A stretch of 64,000 bases of DNA from Sclerotinia nivalis (taxonomy: Eukaryota; Ascomycota; Leotiomycetes; Helotiales; Sclerotiniaceae). Numbering within the stretch: position 1 is the first letter of the stretch; every line of letters starts with the position of its first letter. The notes under the pieces were generated by a model, which had not been told where the DNA came from, did no database searches, and was given only the letters and a program-made list of their open reading frames with translations. The stretch covers positions 2,356,001-2,420,000 of the forward strand of contig JAPEIS010000001.1 of NCBI GenBank assembly GCA_029531795.1, in the 5' to 3' direction. The translations under genes and the position numbers were made by a program. Positions 22,428 through 33,522 of the stretch are shown here, in pieces.

Positions 22428-23759
22428 TTAAATCTGTCTGGCTTCTTTACCCTTCATTTCTGGTCGTTCGACTTCCCATTCGTCCCTGAGGACGGCATAG
22501 AGTAAGTCCGCAACCACCAGGACGCTCCAGCCAAGGCTCCATACGAGCGTGATTGCATAGAAAAAATTGGCGTTTCCACTTCCCGCATAAATCCATAAGT
22601 AGTAAAAAGCAGGACCCAACAATGTCGCATATAGCACTGTCGAAGAAGCCAGGAAAGTATATCGCATTAACGGGAAAAGGTGGCTGTAGATTGGAAGCAT
22701 CCCTAAGAATAACGAGGTATCGGATATCGATGGGTATGGCTTGAAGATCGCAAAAATTCCAAGGAGTATTGTGAGCACAAAAAGAGGCTGGCGTCTCACC
22801 CGAATGGTCAAGCCTCCAACGTACGAGGAGAGGTGGAGCCAGAATACACCAAGGAAGAATGACCTAAAGGAGTCAAACATTTCGATGAAGAAATACCACC
22901 ACAATCCAACATTCGGCATGAGATCAGGAAGTAGAAGTTGGACGCCATAAGTAGACGATAAGAATTCCCAAGACCCTGTGATCATATAAGACATGTGCAG
23001 AAGGGAGTATAAATACACGCCCACAGCTACAGCATTGGTGGCCATGAAAAATGGCAAAGACTCTTGGCGCTTGCTAGGGCGTTGACGATCATAGCATAAC
23101 AGAGCTAGAGGAGGGAAGAGAAGTACGGGATACATAGAAAGGTACGCTGCGAATGCTATGGCGAACATTGAGGTATAAGATGCACCAACTAATGCTTTTG
23201 AGATAGCATAGAGTATAGCACAAGTTGTGAATGTACTTGTTGGACGACCAATGCATGTTGCAATGGTAAATGGATTGAAAAGAAAGGCAGCAGCAATGGC
23301 GAAACTGGTCCACCGTTTATCCTTCCTAGGAGAAGTAAAGAGCCTCGAATTTCCTGCCTCTCCAGACTCTGCTATGTTGATTAAAGCATTCGCGCTCAAA
23401 AGGTCGATCAATATGTATAGTAGATACGTGAATGTGGGATATATCGAGGAACTCGGGAGGAGAGAGAAGAGGGGGAGGAACAATGGTGCCTGATGGTAGA
23501 CACCTCCATCGTATGGGGAAACATTGTGATTATAAAGAAAGAGACCCTCTTGTACTATAAGGAATTAGTCAATAGTTTAATGGTTGCATATATGTATGGA
23601 GTATATACATCTCTTAAAACTTGTTACTGGTGTAGAAATTTCGACTCTGGCTGTCAGCAAGTCTGGAAGGCCGGGGAAAGATGCAAAGAGTAACAGTCGA
23701 ACAGCGGCTGCAGTGCCAAAAAGAGCTGCCTTCCTCCTATCAATACTCATGATTGGCAT
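22428..23759 (-). CDS. GAB1: PIG-U/Gab1 subunit of the GPI transamidase
   Basis: PIG-U (yeast Gab1/Cdc91) is a polytopic ER membrane subunit of the complex that attaches GPI anchors to proteins. Exons 23759-23609 and 23554-22428 (54-nt intron, phase 1) give 425 aa. The N-terminal hydrophobic region is followed by the conserved luminal block VEISTPVTSFKRLQEGLFLY, then NHNVSPYDGGVYHQAPLFLP across the splice. Many membrane segments follow, with the family motif NPFTIATCIGRPTSTF and later MFDSFRSFFLGVFW. ATG 23759 (MPIMSIDRRK) is chosen. A second ATG lies three codons on, and the frame is open upstream to 23804. The gene diverges from NOP7. Confidence 0.93.
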
Positions 23760-24121
23760 GTGGTATTGAGTTATTGACGTATTGAGCAAAAGAATGAAGC
23801 TCAAATTATGATATATCCCGAAGATCTTGAACCCTTCATTAACTTCATTTCATTTCATCTCACTCACTCGCACTCACTTCTTCACTTCACTCTCTACCAA
23901 TCGATTTGTTGTGATGTTCTGTTCTTTGGGGTCAAAGGGTCCGTGCAAGGCGGTGAGATAATCTATCCAATAAGCAAAGTTTCTTCAATTGATTAGCGGG
24001 CGAGGAGCATGGAGAAATAAAAAAAAAGTTCTCTGCTGGGGAACTTTTTTATCAGCACGACTGAGAAACCCCCTCCAAATACATCTCCATTTTCATTCGG
24101 ATCTCGATCGCAACAGCAACA
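23760..24121. promoter_or_regulatory. Shared divergent promoter region GAB1/NOP7
   Basis: 362 bp between the two ATGs. It contains TC-rich ACTCACTC-type tracts around 23860-23890 and the inverted repeat listed separately just before NOP7. Confidence 0.55.
24022..24050. repeat. Perfect 10-bp inverted repeat with 9-nt loop
   Basis: Arms AAAAAAGTTC (24022-24031) and GAACTTTTTT (24041-24050) are exact reverse complements. The repeat ends 71 nt before the NOP7 ATG, so it may lie in that promoter or in the 5' leader as an RNA hairpin. Confidence 0.8.
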
Positions 24122-26282
24122 ATGGGAAGAATTAAGAAGAAGGGAACTTCTGGTCAGGCCAAGAACTTCATTACTAGAACTCAGGCAGTCAGGAAGTTAC
24201 AAATATCGTAAGTACAATCATCAATTATAATGGCAATAGAGTTCTTTCTGCAATTCCTTTAGTCGCATTGGCGCTGTTTCTATTTTTCTTCTCTCCATCA
24301 AGGTCCTAATTGTTGAATCCTATAGTCTCCCGGACTTTCGTAAGTTATGTATTTGGAAAGGCATTTATCCTCGGGAACCAAGAAATAAAAAGAAGGCATC
24401 AAAATCATCGACCCATTCTACCACCTTTTATTACACAAAAGATATCCAATGGTTATTGCACGAAAAGATCGTCGATGCTTTTCGCGAGCAGAAAGCTTTA
24501 GAGAAGAAGATCTCAAAAGCTTTAGGACGAGGAGATGCCCACGATGCTGCAAGACTTGAGCGTAATGCATCAAGACCGGAGAAGACTGGAAAGACTAAAT
24601 ATAGTTTGGATCATATTATTCGAGAAAGATACCCTACATTCATCGATGCGCTACGAGATCTTGATGACTGTCTGTCGATGCTCTTTTTATTTGCAAACTT
24701 GCCTTCGACCTCGACTGTCCCTGCAAAGATGATTGCAAGATGCGAGAAGTTATGCTTGGAATTCGAACATTATTTAATTGTCTCGAACAGCTTGCGCAAG
24801 TCATTCTTGTCTATTAAAGGAATCTACTACCAGGCCACGATACAAGGACAAGATATCCTGTGGCTAGTACCTTACAGATTCAACCAACGAGTTACTGGAG
24901 ATGTGGACTTCCGAATCATGGGCACCTTCGTCGAGTTCTACCAAACTTTGCTAGGTTTCGTTAATTTCCGCCTCTACACTTCCGTTGGATTGGTATATCC
25001 ACCAAAATTTGACAAGGCTAGAGATGATCAAGATGCAGGTCTAGGAGCATTCTCCTTAGAGGGGAATGGTATTGGTGCTATTGAGCAACCAAAGCAGATC
25101 ACCAATGGCGATGCCTCAAAGCCTGATCCTAAACTCCAAGCAGAGATTGACAAATTAATGCTTCAACTCAATGCGCCAGAGAAGGAGGCCGAGGAGACAA
25201 GCAAGACTTCGCCTGATGGCGAAGAGGAAGAACAGGCAACTGAGACCATTGACAAATTCGAGCCAGTCGCACCAGGTGGTGACATCCTTATGCAACCTTC
25301 CTATTCTGCTACAGATCCATCTACTTTGTTTTCAAAGTTTACTTTCTTCTTGTCAAGAGAGACCCCTCGCCAATCTCTCGAGTTCATTCTTCGGGCTTTT
25401 GGCTGCAAGCGTATTGGTTGGGATGCAGTTCTTGGAGAGGGTGCCTTCACTCATAATGAGTCGGACCCGTCAATTACCCATCAAGTAGTTGATCGCCCAC
25501 CTGTGCAAGTTCAACCCGAGGAAGAAGAGGAAATAAAGGAAGACAATCAAACAGCACAGCGTTTGAGACCCGGGGCTCGTATTCCTGGTCGTATTTATAT
25601 TCAACCTCAATGGATCTGGGATTGTATCAATGATGAAGAGCTCAAGAGACCAGACCTTTATGCACCGGGTGCACAATTGCCTCCACATTTGAGTCCTTTC
25701 GTTAAGAAAGTACGTGGTCAGTATGATCCATCTGCTCCTCTTGAAGATCAAGAAAGGGAGGATGAGGAACTTGAAATGGACAGCGGTAGCGAGGATGAGG
25801 CAGATGTTTCAGACGATGAGGCAGCCGTTAAAAAACAAGATCATCCTACAGCTATGGATGCAGATGAGACTGCCGAGGGTATGGATGTTGCTGGATCCGA
25901 TGATGAATCTGATGAGGCCCCGGAAAAAGCCGATGATTCTTTCGGTGGGTTCTCCGAGGCGGAAGACAGTGAAGATGAAGGAGAAACTGCCGCTCTTCGA
26001 CGTCAACGAGAACTTGAGGCTGAGTTGTCCGGCGTGGCTTTACAAGAAAAGGAAGTTGACCCAAGGGTTAAGGCCAAGACGGATGCCAAGAAGAAGGCAG
26101 CTAAGAAGGCCAAAGAAGAAGACGAGGAGTTGGAGAGATCTAAGATGATGATGAGCAGAAAGAAGAGGAAGATTTTAGAGAAGATGGTTTACAGTAATAA
26201 AAAGAAAGATGCTGAGGCGGAGGCATTAAGAGCCAAGAGGAGAAAGATTGAGAAATCTGGGAAAGCTGCTCCAAGAGAGTAA
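24122..26282 (+). CDS. NOP7: Pescadillo homologue (Nop7), 60S ribosome biogenesis factor
   Basis: Nop7/Pes1 is a nucleolar protein of the PeBoW complex (with Erb1 and Ytm1) needed for processing of 27S pre-rRNA. Exons 24122-24207 and 24326-26282 (118-nt intron) give 680 aa. The N-terminus [20 protein letters not shown] continues over the splice into [20 protein letters not shown]. The pescadillo domain runs to about residue 290 ([40 protein letters not shown]). A BRCT domain covers about 364-480, starting [20 protein letters not shown] and including the tryptophan block [12 protein letters not shown]. The tail is acidic (EDE-rich), then a Lys-rich helix ending [15 protein letters not shown], a likely nucleolar signal. 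Confidence 0.96.
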
Positions 26283-26827
26283 GAGGATAATGGTGGTCAT
26301 TGTAGCTAGAAAAGTATGGCGTTCATGGCTTGGATCAAGGAGTTTCAACCTGCATTTAGGGGTTTATTAGTGTGGTTATACCTGTGAATATTAGATTAGC
26401 CAATCTTTTTTTATTGCTATAAATGTTACAAACATAATTCTTGTGATGTTCTATGACTCTCTGGCTTGCTGTAACTTTATAGACTTCTTGATCATTTTAT
26501 GCTGCTTTGCTGATAAGTGATACTGTGAATTGTGAACATGAATAAAACAGGGTCTCATTATGACTAATTGGGCATAGTCAGGCGTTTGAAACAGTAAAAT
26601 CAATCCGCGTCAGAACTACCGAATGGCTGTGGATCAACATCCCTCCCGCATCTGAAAGCTTAATCTGGTGATTATACGGAGTTTAAAGTAATCTTACAAC
26701 TCACAACTTTCAAAACCCACATCTATTGGACAACGTTCCCTGTGCCAGCAACTTTTCAACATGCAATAGTAACCTTTCTCATAACCTGGATGCTATTGCA
26801 TACAGATAGCTCGACCGAGTGAAAACC
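26283..26827. other. Intergenic between two plus-strand genes
   Basis: NOP7 3' flank and the leader of the next gene. No further coding signal. Confidence 0.5.
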
Positions 26828-29800
26828 ATGACATCCCATCCTACCCTTAATGCCATGACAAGAAACAGTTCTAGCACTTCTCCGATCGAACGCCGAAAGA
26901 CTTCAAGCACATATTCGAGTTCGAACCAACGATACAGTAATGACAGCAGCGAGACAGGTGAATCTAGTACGGTAGCAAGCAATCGAAATAGCTTTGCGAC
27001 AGGTACCTTGAACGAAGAGGAGGGAGAACAACAGGGGGACTTGGATGGAAGCATAGAGGACAGGACTAAGAAAGATGGCAGAAGCAAAAATAGGGCTCAC
27101 AATAAGAGTCGAAGCGGCGGAGGGTTCCTGCTGTCAAATTCTCTCTTCCATCGCAGCGGGGAGAGTTCGTCCACGGCCACTGCAGAACATCAATCTCGCA
27201 GCCGAGGATTACTTCACGACTTAAAAGGCAAATCAGCAGACAAAAAACAGAATAAAAGGCAGTCGCGCAATAGTATTGGAGTAGGAAGTCCTCTGGCTGC
27301 AAATGTGACCAGCGCTCCCACGGCTCAGGAAATCGAACGGGAAGATACGGTCGACGAAAATGCGACGCCACAAAGCGAGCATGGGCAGGGCACAGAAGCA
27401 TCCGAGAAGCCTGTTTCAAATGGACTTGACGTCGATTCCGCCCAGATTGTTAATTTAGCTCTAAATCTTAGTGAAAGCAGAAGAATCGCATCTAGACGCA
27501 ATGCTTCTACACCAGTACCTCCAAGCACTGTAGGCTTCAGAGATGAGATGGCAGGAGGTAGCCTACGTCACCATTTACAACAGCAAAGGAGGGTGTCTAG
27601 GAATATCTCACCAAAGCCCGACAGAAATGATAGAGCGCTCACAAGTCCTCCACGTCTTTCATCAGGAATAAGAGTCAGTCCTTTACCAATAGCACTAGAT
27701 GCATCTGAGATTACCTATGAATACCATTTTTCTGCATCTACCTTGGCAAGAGCAGAAAAGGCTAAGAGGGCAATTGAGCTCATGGCCCAATACCGTCGAT
27801 TGTTACAATATGTTCCTCCTTTGAAAGCCGGACTTCTAGAGACGAATCAGCACAGCAGTCCAGGCTCGACTTCTGAACAATCTCATCGTGTATTTGGGAG
27901 GGGGTATAATCCTTTACAGTACATAAGGAATAGAAAAGTGCGTGCTCGAGCTCGGATCTCCATTGATGGTGAGGCGGAAGAATTCGGAAATGTCTACAAG
28001 GTATCATGGTGGGTTGACGAGGTCTCAAAAGCCGCTTTAAGCGACACGTTTGTCAATGGAAATCATATAGCACTACCGCCTTTCTCGAAGGCTATAGAAG
28101 AAGGTTCTTCACCACATACACCACCTCGGTCTGCTGGGAGTAAGAATCAGACAGCCCCCAAGTTGGCAAGACCAAGAATCGACTGGGCTACCAATCCTGC
28201 AGACATGCTTGCAGATATCTATTGGATGGAACAGGGTGACAACAAGATGTTGATCGAGGATCGAAATGGGAGACCGATATTTCCTCGAGGCAGGCAATCT
28301 ATTCCACGCAGACCCGAGGATTTTGATATCCTCACATCGCCGGATCATTTTCATCACAAAAAGTCGAACTCGGCTGTGGACCTTCGTATCGATACTAAAC
28401 TTCCCGATTTCAGATCTTCTAAGGTTGATTCGGATAAACATTTAGAAAGTACAGCCTCTAAAGTTCGGCACAAGCTACACGACGCAACTCATCCACAACA
28501 TGGCAGAAATAGTGCAAGCCGCGAACGTTCCCGCTTCTTACGATCTAGGAGTAGATCTAGTTCTGATTCCTCTGATAGTGAGCATATAAAAAAATTCTCA
28601 AGACGGAGACGTCGTGGGACGAATGAAAGTCAAGACGATTATGGTAAAGACATTCTTGAGAAGCAGATGCTGGAAATGCTTGCGAAGGAATCAGGAGGTT
28701 CGAATTGGACGACACCGAACAAGATTGATAGACAGGCTTCTGTTCCAGCTATTGAAACACCAACACTTCCCGTACTCCGTAGCGGGGACAAATCTGATTC
28801 AAGTATAAGCCTGCACCACACAAGGACCGATTTGAAAGCTATCAATAAAGATTCTCCTACTAAGAAAAGGCACCCATTCATACCTACTACATCAGGACGA
28901 CCAAGCCTTGAAGTACCAGGTCTTAGTCCTCGAAACTCTTTAGATGGTCTTGACACTACTGCACCCAATTCTCCACAGGTCCGGGCCTCAAAATTATCTA
29001 ATTTTGTTCCCAGTATTGGGTTAGACCTTTCATCACCGCGTAGTCGCCGGTCATCTCCAAATAGAAAACGGGCATTATCACGGGTCAGGTCCAAGATAAA
29101 CCCCTTCCGTGAACACAGCAGAGACCGCAGTGGTGAATATGAAGCAGACAAATCTCGACTTTCGATTGATTCTATTGGTTCTATAGGCTCGAGAATTGAT
29201 CCAAGAGAGCACATTCTTGAAACTATGAATGGTCGCAAACGATCTATGAGCCCTACGAAGAAAGTTAAAGCAAGAGACAAAGATGAGAGTTCAAAGCCGC
29301 TCAAGAAACAGACTAGCCTACGGAAGGCCAAAGGCGATGAACCATCTGGCATTCGAGGATTGTTCAAAGGCTCTCGTGGACCGGTTGCTAGAGTTAGTGA
29401 GTTTTTGTGGAAAAAGGATTCAAATAATTCTGCTGCGTCGACCGACGAATCTGATATGGAGGATTACCGCACGCCAGTGCACGAAAACGAAAAGATGACT
29501 TTTCTTGATAGACAAGACTCGAGACCAGTAGATGTGGAGGTGCCGCAAGACAAATTGATTCCAACATATATTAATGATATGCCTACATTCAAGTCGCCTT
29601 TGGAAAATCGTGGGAGGTCCACACAAAGCCGCAAAGCAGAAGCAGTCATCGAAGCAGAATCTACAGAAGTCGACATTTCATCTACGTCAAGACTTGAGCC
29701 TCCTCCAAGGATTGAGATCGACGGAGTTTCACCAGCATCGTCTCCAGAAGGAGGAGATCGACGCATTTCCGATGTATCCGATATATCAACTCGCAAAGGG

Positions 29801-30601
29801 AGCTCCGCCCGAGGTGTTCGTAGCGCGGACGCTCGACTCAATGCCATACTTGGATACCCCGGTCACAAGGTCGAGACAATGCCAGTCACTGGCTTATCAC
29901 ACATCGAAGTCAATGGAAGTAGGCGCGCCTCACTCGACCCAAATCGTCGATGGAGTCACTCTGATAGCGGAGTATCCGTTCATCGTGGTCCTATTACGCG
30001 ACGTGACATTGCTTATGTTAAAACCCGTCTGTATAGTTCCGGTATCAAGTCAACGTACCTTGCACGCCGGGCTGCAGAACCAATAGATTTTCGAACTGCG
30101 CAAGGGAAATGCTATGAAGGTATCAGTTCTCTTACCAATAAGTCTCTTCCTCTAGTCCCGAGATCGCAGCAGCATATCCTAGCAGCAAATATCATTCGTG
30201 ATGATATTCAACTTTCAGCACAATTATGGCAACAATCTCAAGAAAACTTCTCCATGAATACTATCCAAACGCTATTGAACGACATGGGAGCTCTGCATAG
30301 TCGCATAATGGACAACCTAACTCCAATGGCGAGAAAGGCAGCGGATGAAGCAGATGAGGTGTCGAAAGATTTGGTCACTAGTCAAATACTGGAAGTTAAT
30401 AAGTTGACGGCTAGTATGGATAAGATGATCAGGAGAAGGAAGCGAAGGTTTAGATGGGTGAGGAGAGGAGGGTGGGTCGCAGTGGAATGGGCACTGGTGG
30501 GAGTAATGTGGTATGTTTGGTTTATGGTTGTGTTGTGTAGGGTGGTTATGGGTATTGGTAGAGGTGCGGCGAGGGCTGTGAAGTGGTTATTTTGGCTGTA
30601 A
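26828..30601 (+). CDS. Large Ser-rich orphan with C-terminal membrane segment
   Basis: A single open frame of about 1258 aa from ATG 26828 (ACCATGACA context); the frame extends only to a GTG further upstream. The first 300 residues are Ser/Arg/Asn-rich. A more ordered region at about 295-420 (EITYEYHFSASTLARAEKAK, RLLQYVPPLKAGLLETNQH, VYKVSWWVDEVSKAALSD) may be the functional core. Residues 420-1050 are again low-complexity with RS-type stretches. A helical region (ISSLTNKSLPLVPRSQQHIL onward) precedes a basic patch (RRRKRRFRWVRRGGW) and a hydrophobic end with two short membrane-like helices (AVEWALVGVMWYVWFMVVL). It is probably membrane-tethered with its bulk facing the cytoplasm. No known family was recognised beyond a fungal orphan. 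Confidence 0.75.
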   Translation: MTSHPTLNAMTRNSSSTSPIERRKTSSTYSSSNQRYSNDSSETGESSTVASNRNSFATGTLNEEEGEQQGDLDGSIEDRTKKDGRSKNRAHNKSRSGGGFLLSNSLFHRSGESSSTATAEHQSRSRGLLHDLKGKSADKKQNKRQSRNSIGVGSPLAANVTSAPTAQEIEREDTVDENATPQSEHGQGTEASEKPVSNGLDVDSAQIVNLALNLSESRRIASRRNASTPVPPSTVGFRDEMAGGSLRHHLQQQRRVSRNISPKPDRNDRALTSPPRLSSGIRVSPLPIALDASEITYEYHFSASTLARAEKAKRAIELMAQYRRLLQYVPPLKAGLLETNQHSSPGSTSEQSHRVFGRGYNPLQYIRNRKVRARARISIDGEAEEFGNVYKVSWWVDEVSKAALSDTFVNGNHIALPPFSKAIEEGSSPHTPPRSAGSKNQTAPKLARPRIDWATNPADMLADIYWMEQGDNKMLIEDRNGRPIFPRGRQSIPRRPEDFDILTSPDHFHHKKSNSAVDLRIDTKLPDFRSSKVDSDKHLESTASKVRHKLHDATHPQHGRNSASRERSRFLRSRSRSSSDSSDSEHIKKFSRRRRRGTNESQDDYGKDILEKQMLEMLAKESGGSNWTTPNKIDRQASVPAIETPTLPVLRSGDKSDSSISLHHTRTDLKAINKDSPTKKRHPFIPTTSGRPSLEVPGLSPRNSLDGLDTTAPNSPQVRASKLSNFVPSIGLDLSSPRSRRSSPNRKRALSRVRSKINPFREHSRDRSGEYEADKSRLSIDSIGSIGSRIDPREHILETMNGRKRSMSPTKKVKARDKDESSKPLKKQTSLRKAKGDEPSGIRGLFKGSRGPVARVSEFLWKKDSNNSAASTDESDMEDYRTPVHENEKMTFLDRQDSRPVDVEVPQDKLIPTYINDMPTFKSPLENRGRSTQSRKAEAVIEAESTEVDISSTSRLEPPPRIEIDGVSPASSPEGGDRRISDVSDISTRKGSSARGVRSADARLNAILGYPGHKVETMPVTGLSHIEVNGSRRASLDPNRRWSHSDSGVSVHRGPITRRDIAYVKTRLYSSGIKSTYLARRAAEPIDFRTAQGKCYEGISSLTNKSLPLVPRSQQHILAANIIRDDIQLSAQLWQQSQENFSMNTIQTLLNDMGALHSRIMDNLTPMARKAADEADEVSKDLVTSQILEVNKLTASMDKMIRRRKRRFRWVRRGGWVAVEWALVGVMWYVWFMVVLCRVVMGIGRGAARAVKWLFWL

Positions 30602-31303
30602 ATATTTTACGGTCCAATTCGTCGCAGGAAATAAGGGGAAGTGAGGCGACAGAGCATCTCACATTAATACTGGAGCAGCGGAGGAATATAATAACTTACA
30701 TGATTCGGTCATTTTCGCGACGATGGTTGGAAAACAAAAGGGGTAATGGATACATAGGATGGACAAATGGCATGGAAAACGGGCACAGATGAAAGTTTTC
30801 TTTTGTCGGAGGAATTGGAAAGAACACTTTAATACATCAATGATACCCGATAATCTAGTCTAATACAATTACATTTCAAAAAGAGAGAGGATGAGTAGTA
30901 CACTTAAACCTCCTTGTGATCATTCTCGGTATAAGTTAAAGATCATGCTTTGGTATCCTAATCAAGTATTTGAGTAGTTGAGTAGTTGTGAATGAATTAA
31001 GTCTTTGATGTCCTTCTTTATCTTTTCCCTTTATTTTCTATATTCTTCAACCTTCCATAATCCTATTTTAAACCAATGTTTTTGATGGTTCTTTGTTCCA
31101 GAATTTAATTGTTAATTAACAACCCCCGAACAACTTACAACCTCCACTATTTGACCTTCCCTACTCCCCACTGTCTTGTCCTTCAGAACATTCACTACAT
31201 CCTTTGTACATATACATACTACAACAACAAATTCACAAACAAACCAACATTTCTTCAGATTTGCATTCAAGTTCAAGCACTACAAAACGAAAGGTAAGGC
31301 ATC
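30602..31303. other. Intergenic, pyrimidine/A-rich leader
   Basis: Holds the 3' flank of the large orphan. The C/A-rich leader (about 31110-31300) of the next gene lacks any longer convincing ORF. Confidence 0.5.
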
Positions 31304-32308
31304 ATGTCATACAGAACCCAAAACCCCGTATACAATACCGACAATGGCGAAAAACCACCTCCATCATTAGATGATGAGAGGATCAGCCCGGAAACATTCT
31401 CCAAGCTAGCTGCTCTTGATCTCGAATCTGATGCAGAATCAAACTCTGAATTCGATGAAGAGTATGAAGATTACCAGGAACCATATTACAGACGCGAGGA
31501 CAGATCAAGTCAATACGAATCATATGGAGGTAGTTATAGACCACAAGCTACTTCTGAAAGTGAAGAGTATTCCAGACCCACACCTCCTTATCCATCAGCA
31601 TCTGATGAGTATCGTGAAAACCTTCGAAGTGCCCGGGCTGCCGGGCACGCTGCGGGTTATGAGCCGCGTCAATCCACGCATACCCGAAGAGCTCCTTCTC
31701 CAGACAAAGAAGAGTATCGCAGACCTCACGTTCCTTATCCATATGAAGACCAATATGACAGTCGAAGAAACGCCCGACCATCATCCCCCCCTCCCGCACG
31801 AACTAGATATGAACCTACCTATCAATACTCATCCTCAACCTCATCTTCAAGCTGCACACGAGCAGAGAGATTAGGTAAGTGGGAAGAAGGGAGAGAGGAG
31901 AGAGAAAGATTGAGAGAAAGACTTCAGACAATAAAAGAAAATAGGGAAGAAAGCCTCAGAAGAAAAGCAGAAGCTGAAGAAGAAGAATTGAGGAGATTAG
32001 AAGAGCGATTGCAATACACCAGATCACAAGAGGAGGAACGTCTTAGAGATCGTCTTAGACAGAGACAAAACCGTACGAACGAGAGATATGAAACTAGTAG
32101 CAGATACGAATCTCGGGAACGTTCTCGATATGAAGAGCCCAGAATCTATGAAGCTCGTGCTCGTACTCGTCCTAGCTATAGATCAGTTCCCATGTATGGC
32201 CTCGATTATGAGAGAAGGGAGGTTAGAGTTCCGGAGCCGAGACACGGAGAGAGATTGAGAGTTGAAGTCCCTGAGGGTTGGAGAGTTGTGGTTGTGGTTG
32301 AGGATTAG
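31304..32308 (+). CDS. Orphan with acidic/Tyr-rich N-terminus and long charged coiled coil
   Basis: Single exon of 334 aa from ATG 31304. Residues 1-190 are Tyr/Glu/Ser/Pro-rich (for example DEEYEDYQEPYYRREDRSSQ) with PPYPS-type patches and are likely disordered. Residues about 190-265 are a continuous Glu/Arg helix (EEGREERERLRERLQTIKEN and on). The C-terminus has RYE/SRYESRERSRYEE repeats, then a short hydrophobic end (GWRVVVVVED). No enzyme motif, signal peptide or membrane helix. It probably forms homo- or hetero-oligomeric coiled coils; function unknown. Confidence 0.65.
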   Translation: MSYRTQNPVYNTDNGEKPPPSLDDERISPETFSKLAALDLESDAESNSEFDEEYEDYQEPYYRREDRSSQYESYGGSYRPQATSESEEYSRPTPPYPSASDEYRENLRSARAAGHAAGYEPRQSTHTRRAPSPDKEEYRRPHVPYPYEDQYDSRRNARPSSPPPARTRYEPTYQYSSSTSSSSCTRAERLGKWEEGREERERLRERLQTIKENREESLRRKAEAEEEELRRLEERLQYTRSQEEERLRDRLRQRQNRTNERYETSSRYESRERSRYEEPRIYEARARTRPSYRSVPMYGLDYERREVRVPEPRHGERLRVEVPEGWRVVVVVED

Positions 32309-33522
32309 GGTGGATGGTAAGATAAGGTAAGTCCGGGTACGATGTTCCTTTTGTTCTTTCTTTGGCACTGCTGTATATCTTTCTTGGTCATATTTCATCT
32401 TAGAGTCACTTTCCTGGTGTTAGTTTCCTGGGGTCACTTTCCTAGTGTCTATATAGAGTATAGATCTTTCTTAGTTATCTTTCCTAGAGTCACTTTCCTT
32501 AGATCAGTATAAAGTTTACAATGGGTAAATAGTAAGTCCCGAGTGGGAATAATAAAAAATCAACTTTTTCCTTAAACAAAATGCGTGCAATAAAAATGTG
32601 AACAATGTTTCAGTAATCTGTTTTTTGATTATGATTTTTTCTCAGTGACTTAGAAAGCTGATTCGAGATGCAATATGTTTTGAGAGAGTAGGCTATGAAT
32701 TGTTCAAAAGCGAATCAGCATGGCTATCTCACGATATCTACAGCATGTTACTTTCGCCTTCTTCAAGCTGCCTGGTACGTACAAGCTTGTATGGTATCAT
32801 GTCATTCGATTCTTCATGTAATGAATGCTTCAATGTTTCTTCCACATTTTGATTTAGATGTATGTATCCAAGCTCTAAACTGGAGCGGAAATTATTTCTA
32901 GTTCTCACAAATTGGCAAGACAAGACAATTCCATGCGAGATTAGCATCATTAAGCCTCTGCTATCCAGATGTGGAGATAATCTCCTGCGTTCTTCATATA
33001 CTGGAGAGCCTATCACAATACACCACCGCCAATTATGAATAGCAGAAATAGGCCTCTGATACCAGTTTGCCTCAGGAGAAAGTCATTCTAGAGCCTCCGA
33101 TCCTGGAGACTCTTTCACATCTTTGTCTGATCGTATCACATCAATTTCCCATTGTGATATTTGGGGATAGACAACAGATCAAGGATGAAAAGGTGAGAGG
33201 GCTATCCCATACAGACTCAGTCGAGAACACAAATCCTTTGTAAGAACAAAGGCAACACAGAATAATCCTACAGTTTCCTTTGTTCCATACAAAGCAATAA
33301 AGCTCTTTTCAACTTCATGGACAATGCCATTATTCCACACTCCTTTTCGAAACAACACCCCTCAGTGAACAATAAATAGCTCTCCACCCTGTCCTCCTTT
33401 CCTCCATTCCCATATACCAAATCACACTAACACTAACATAAACACATACCAGCACCAGCTCAAGTAACAAAATTTCTAACACCAACACACACCAAACACC
33501 AACCCCAAAACCCAAAACCAAG
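32309..33522. other. Intergenic with a degenerate TCACTTTCCT repeat
   Basis: Between 32403 and 32495 the block (G)TCACTTTCCT or TTTCCTAG occurs several times with variation (for example at 32405, 32435 and 32486). The rest holds no convincing gene. The last 120 nt is a C/A-rich leader. Confidence 0.5.

Noticed and set aside
28639..29367. 242-codon minus ORF opposite the large Ser-rich orphan
   Set aside because: Antisense shadow; Leu/Ser/Arg-rich composition mirrors the Ser/Asp/Arg codons of the sense gene and no motif is present.
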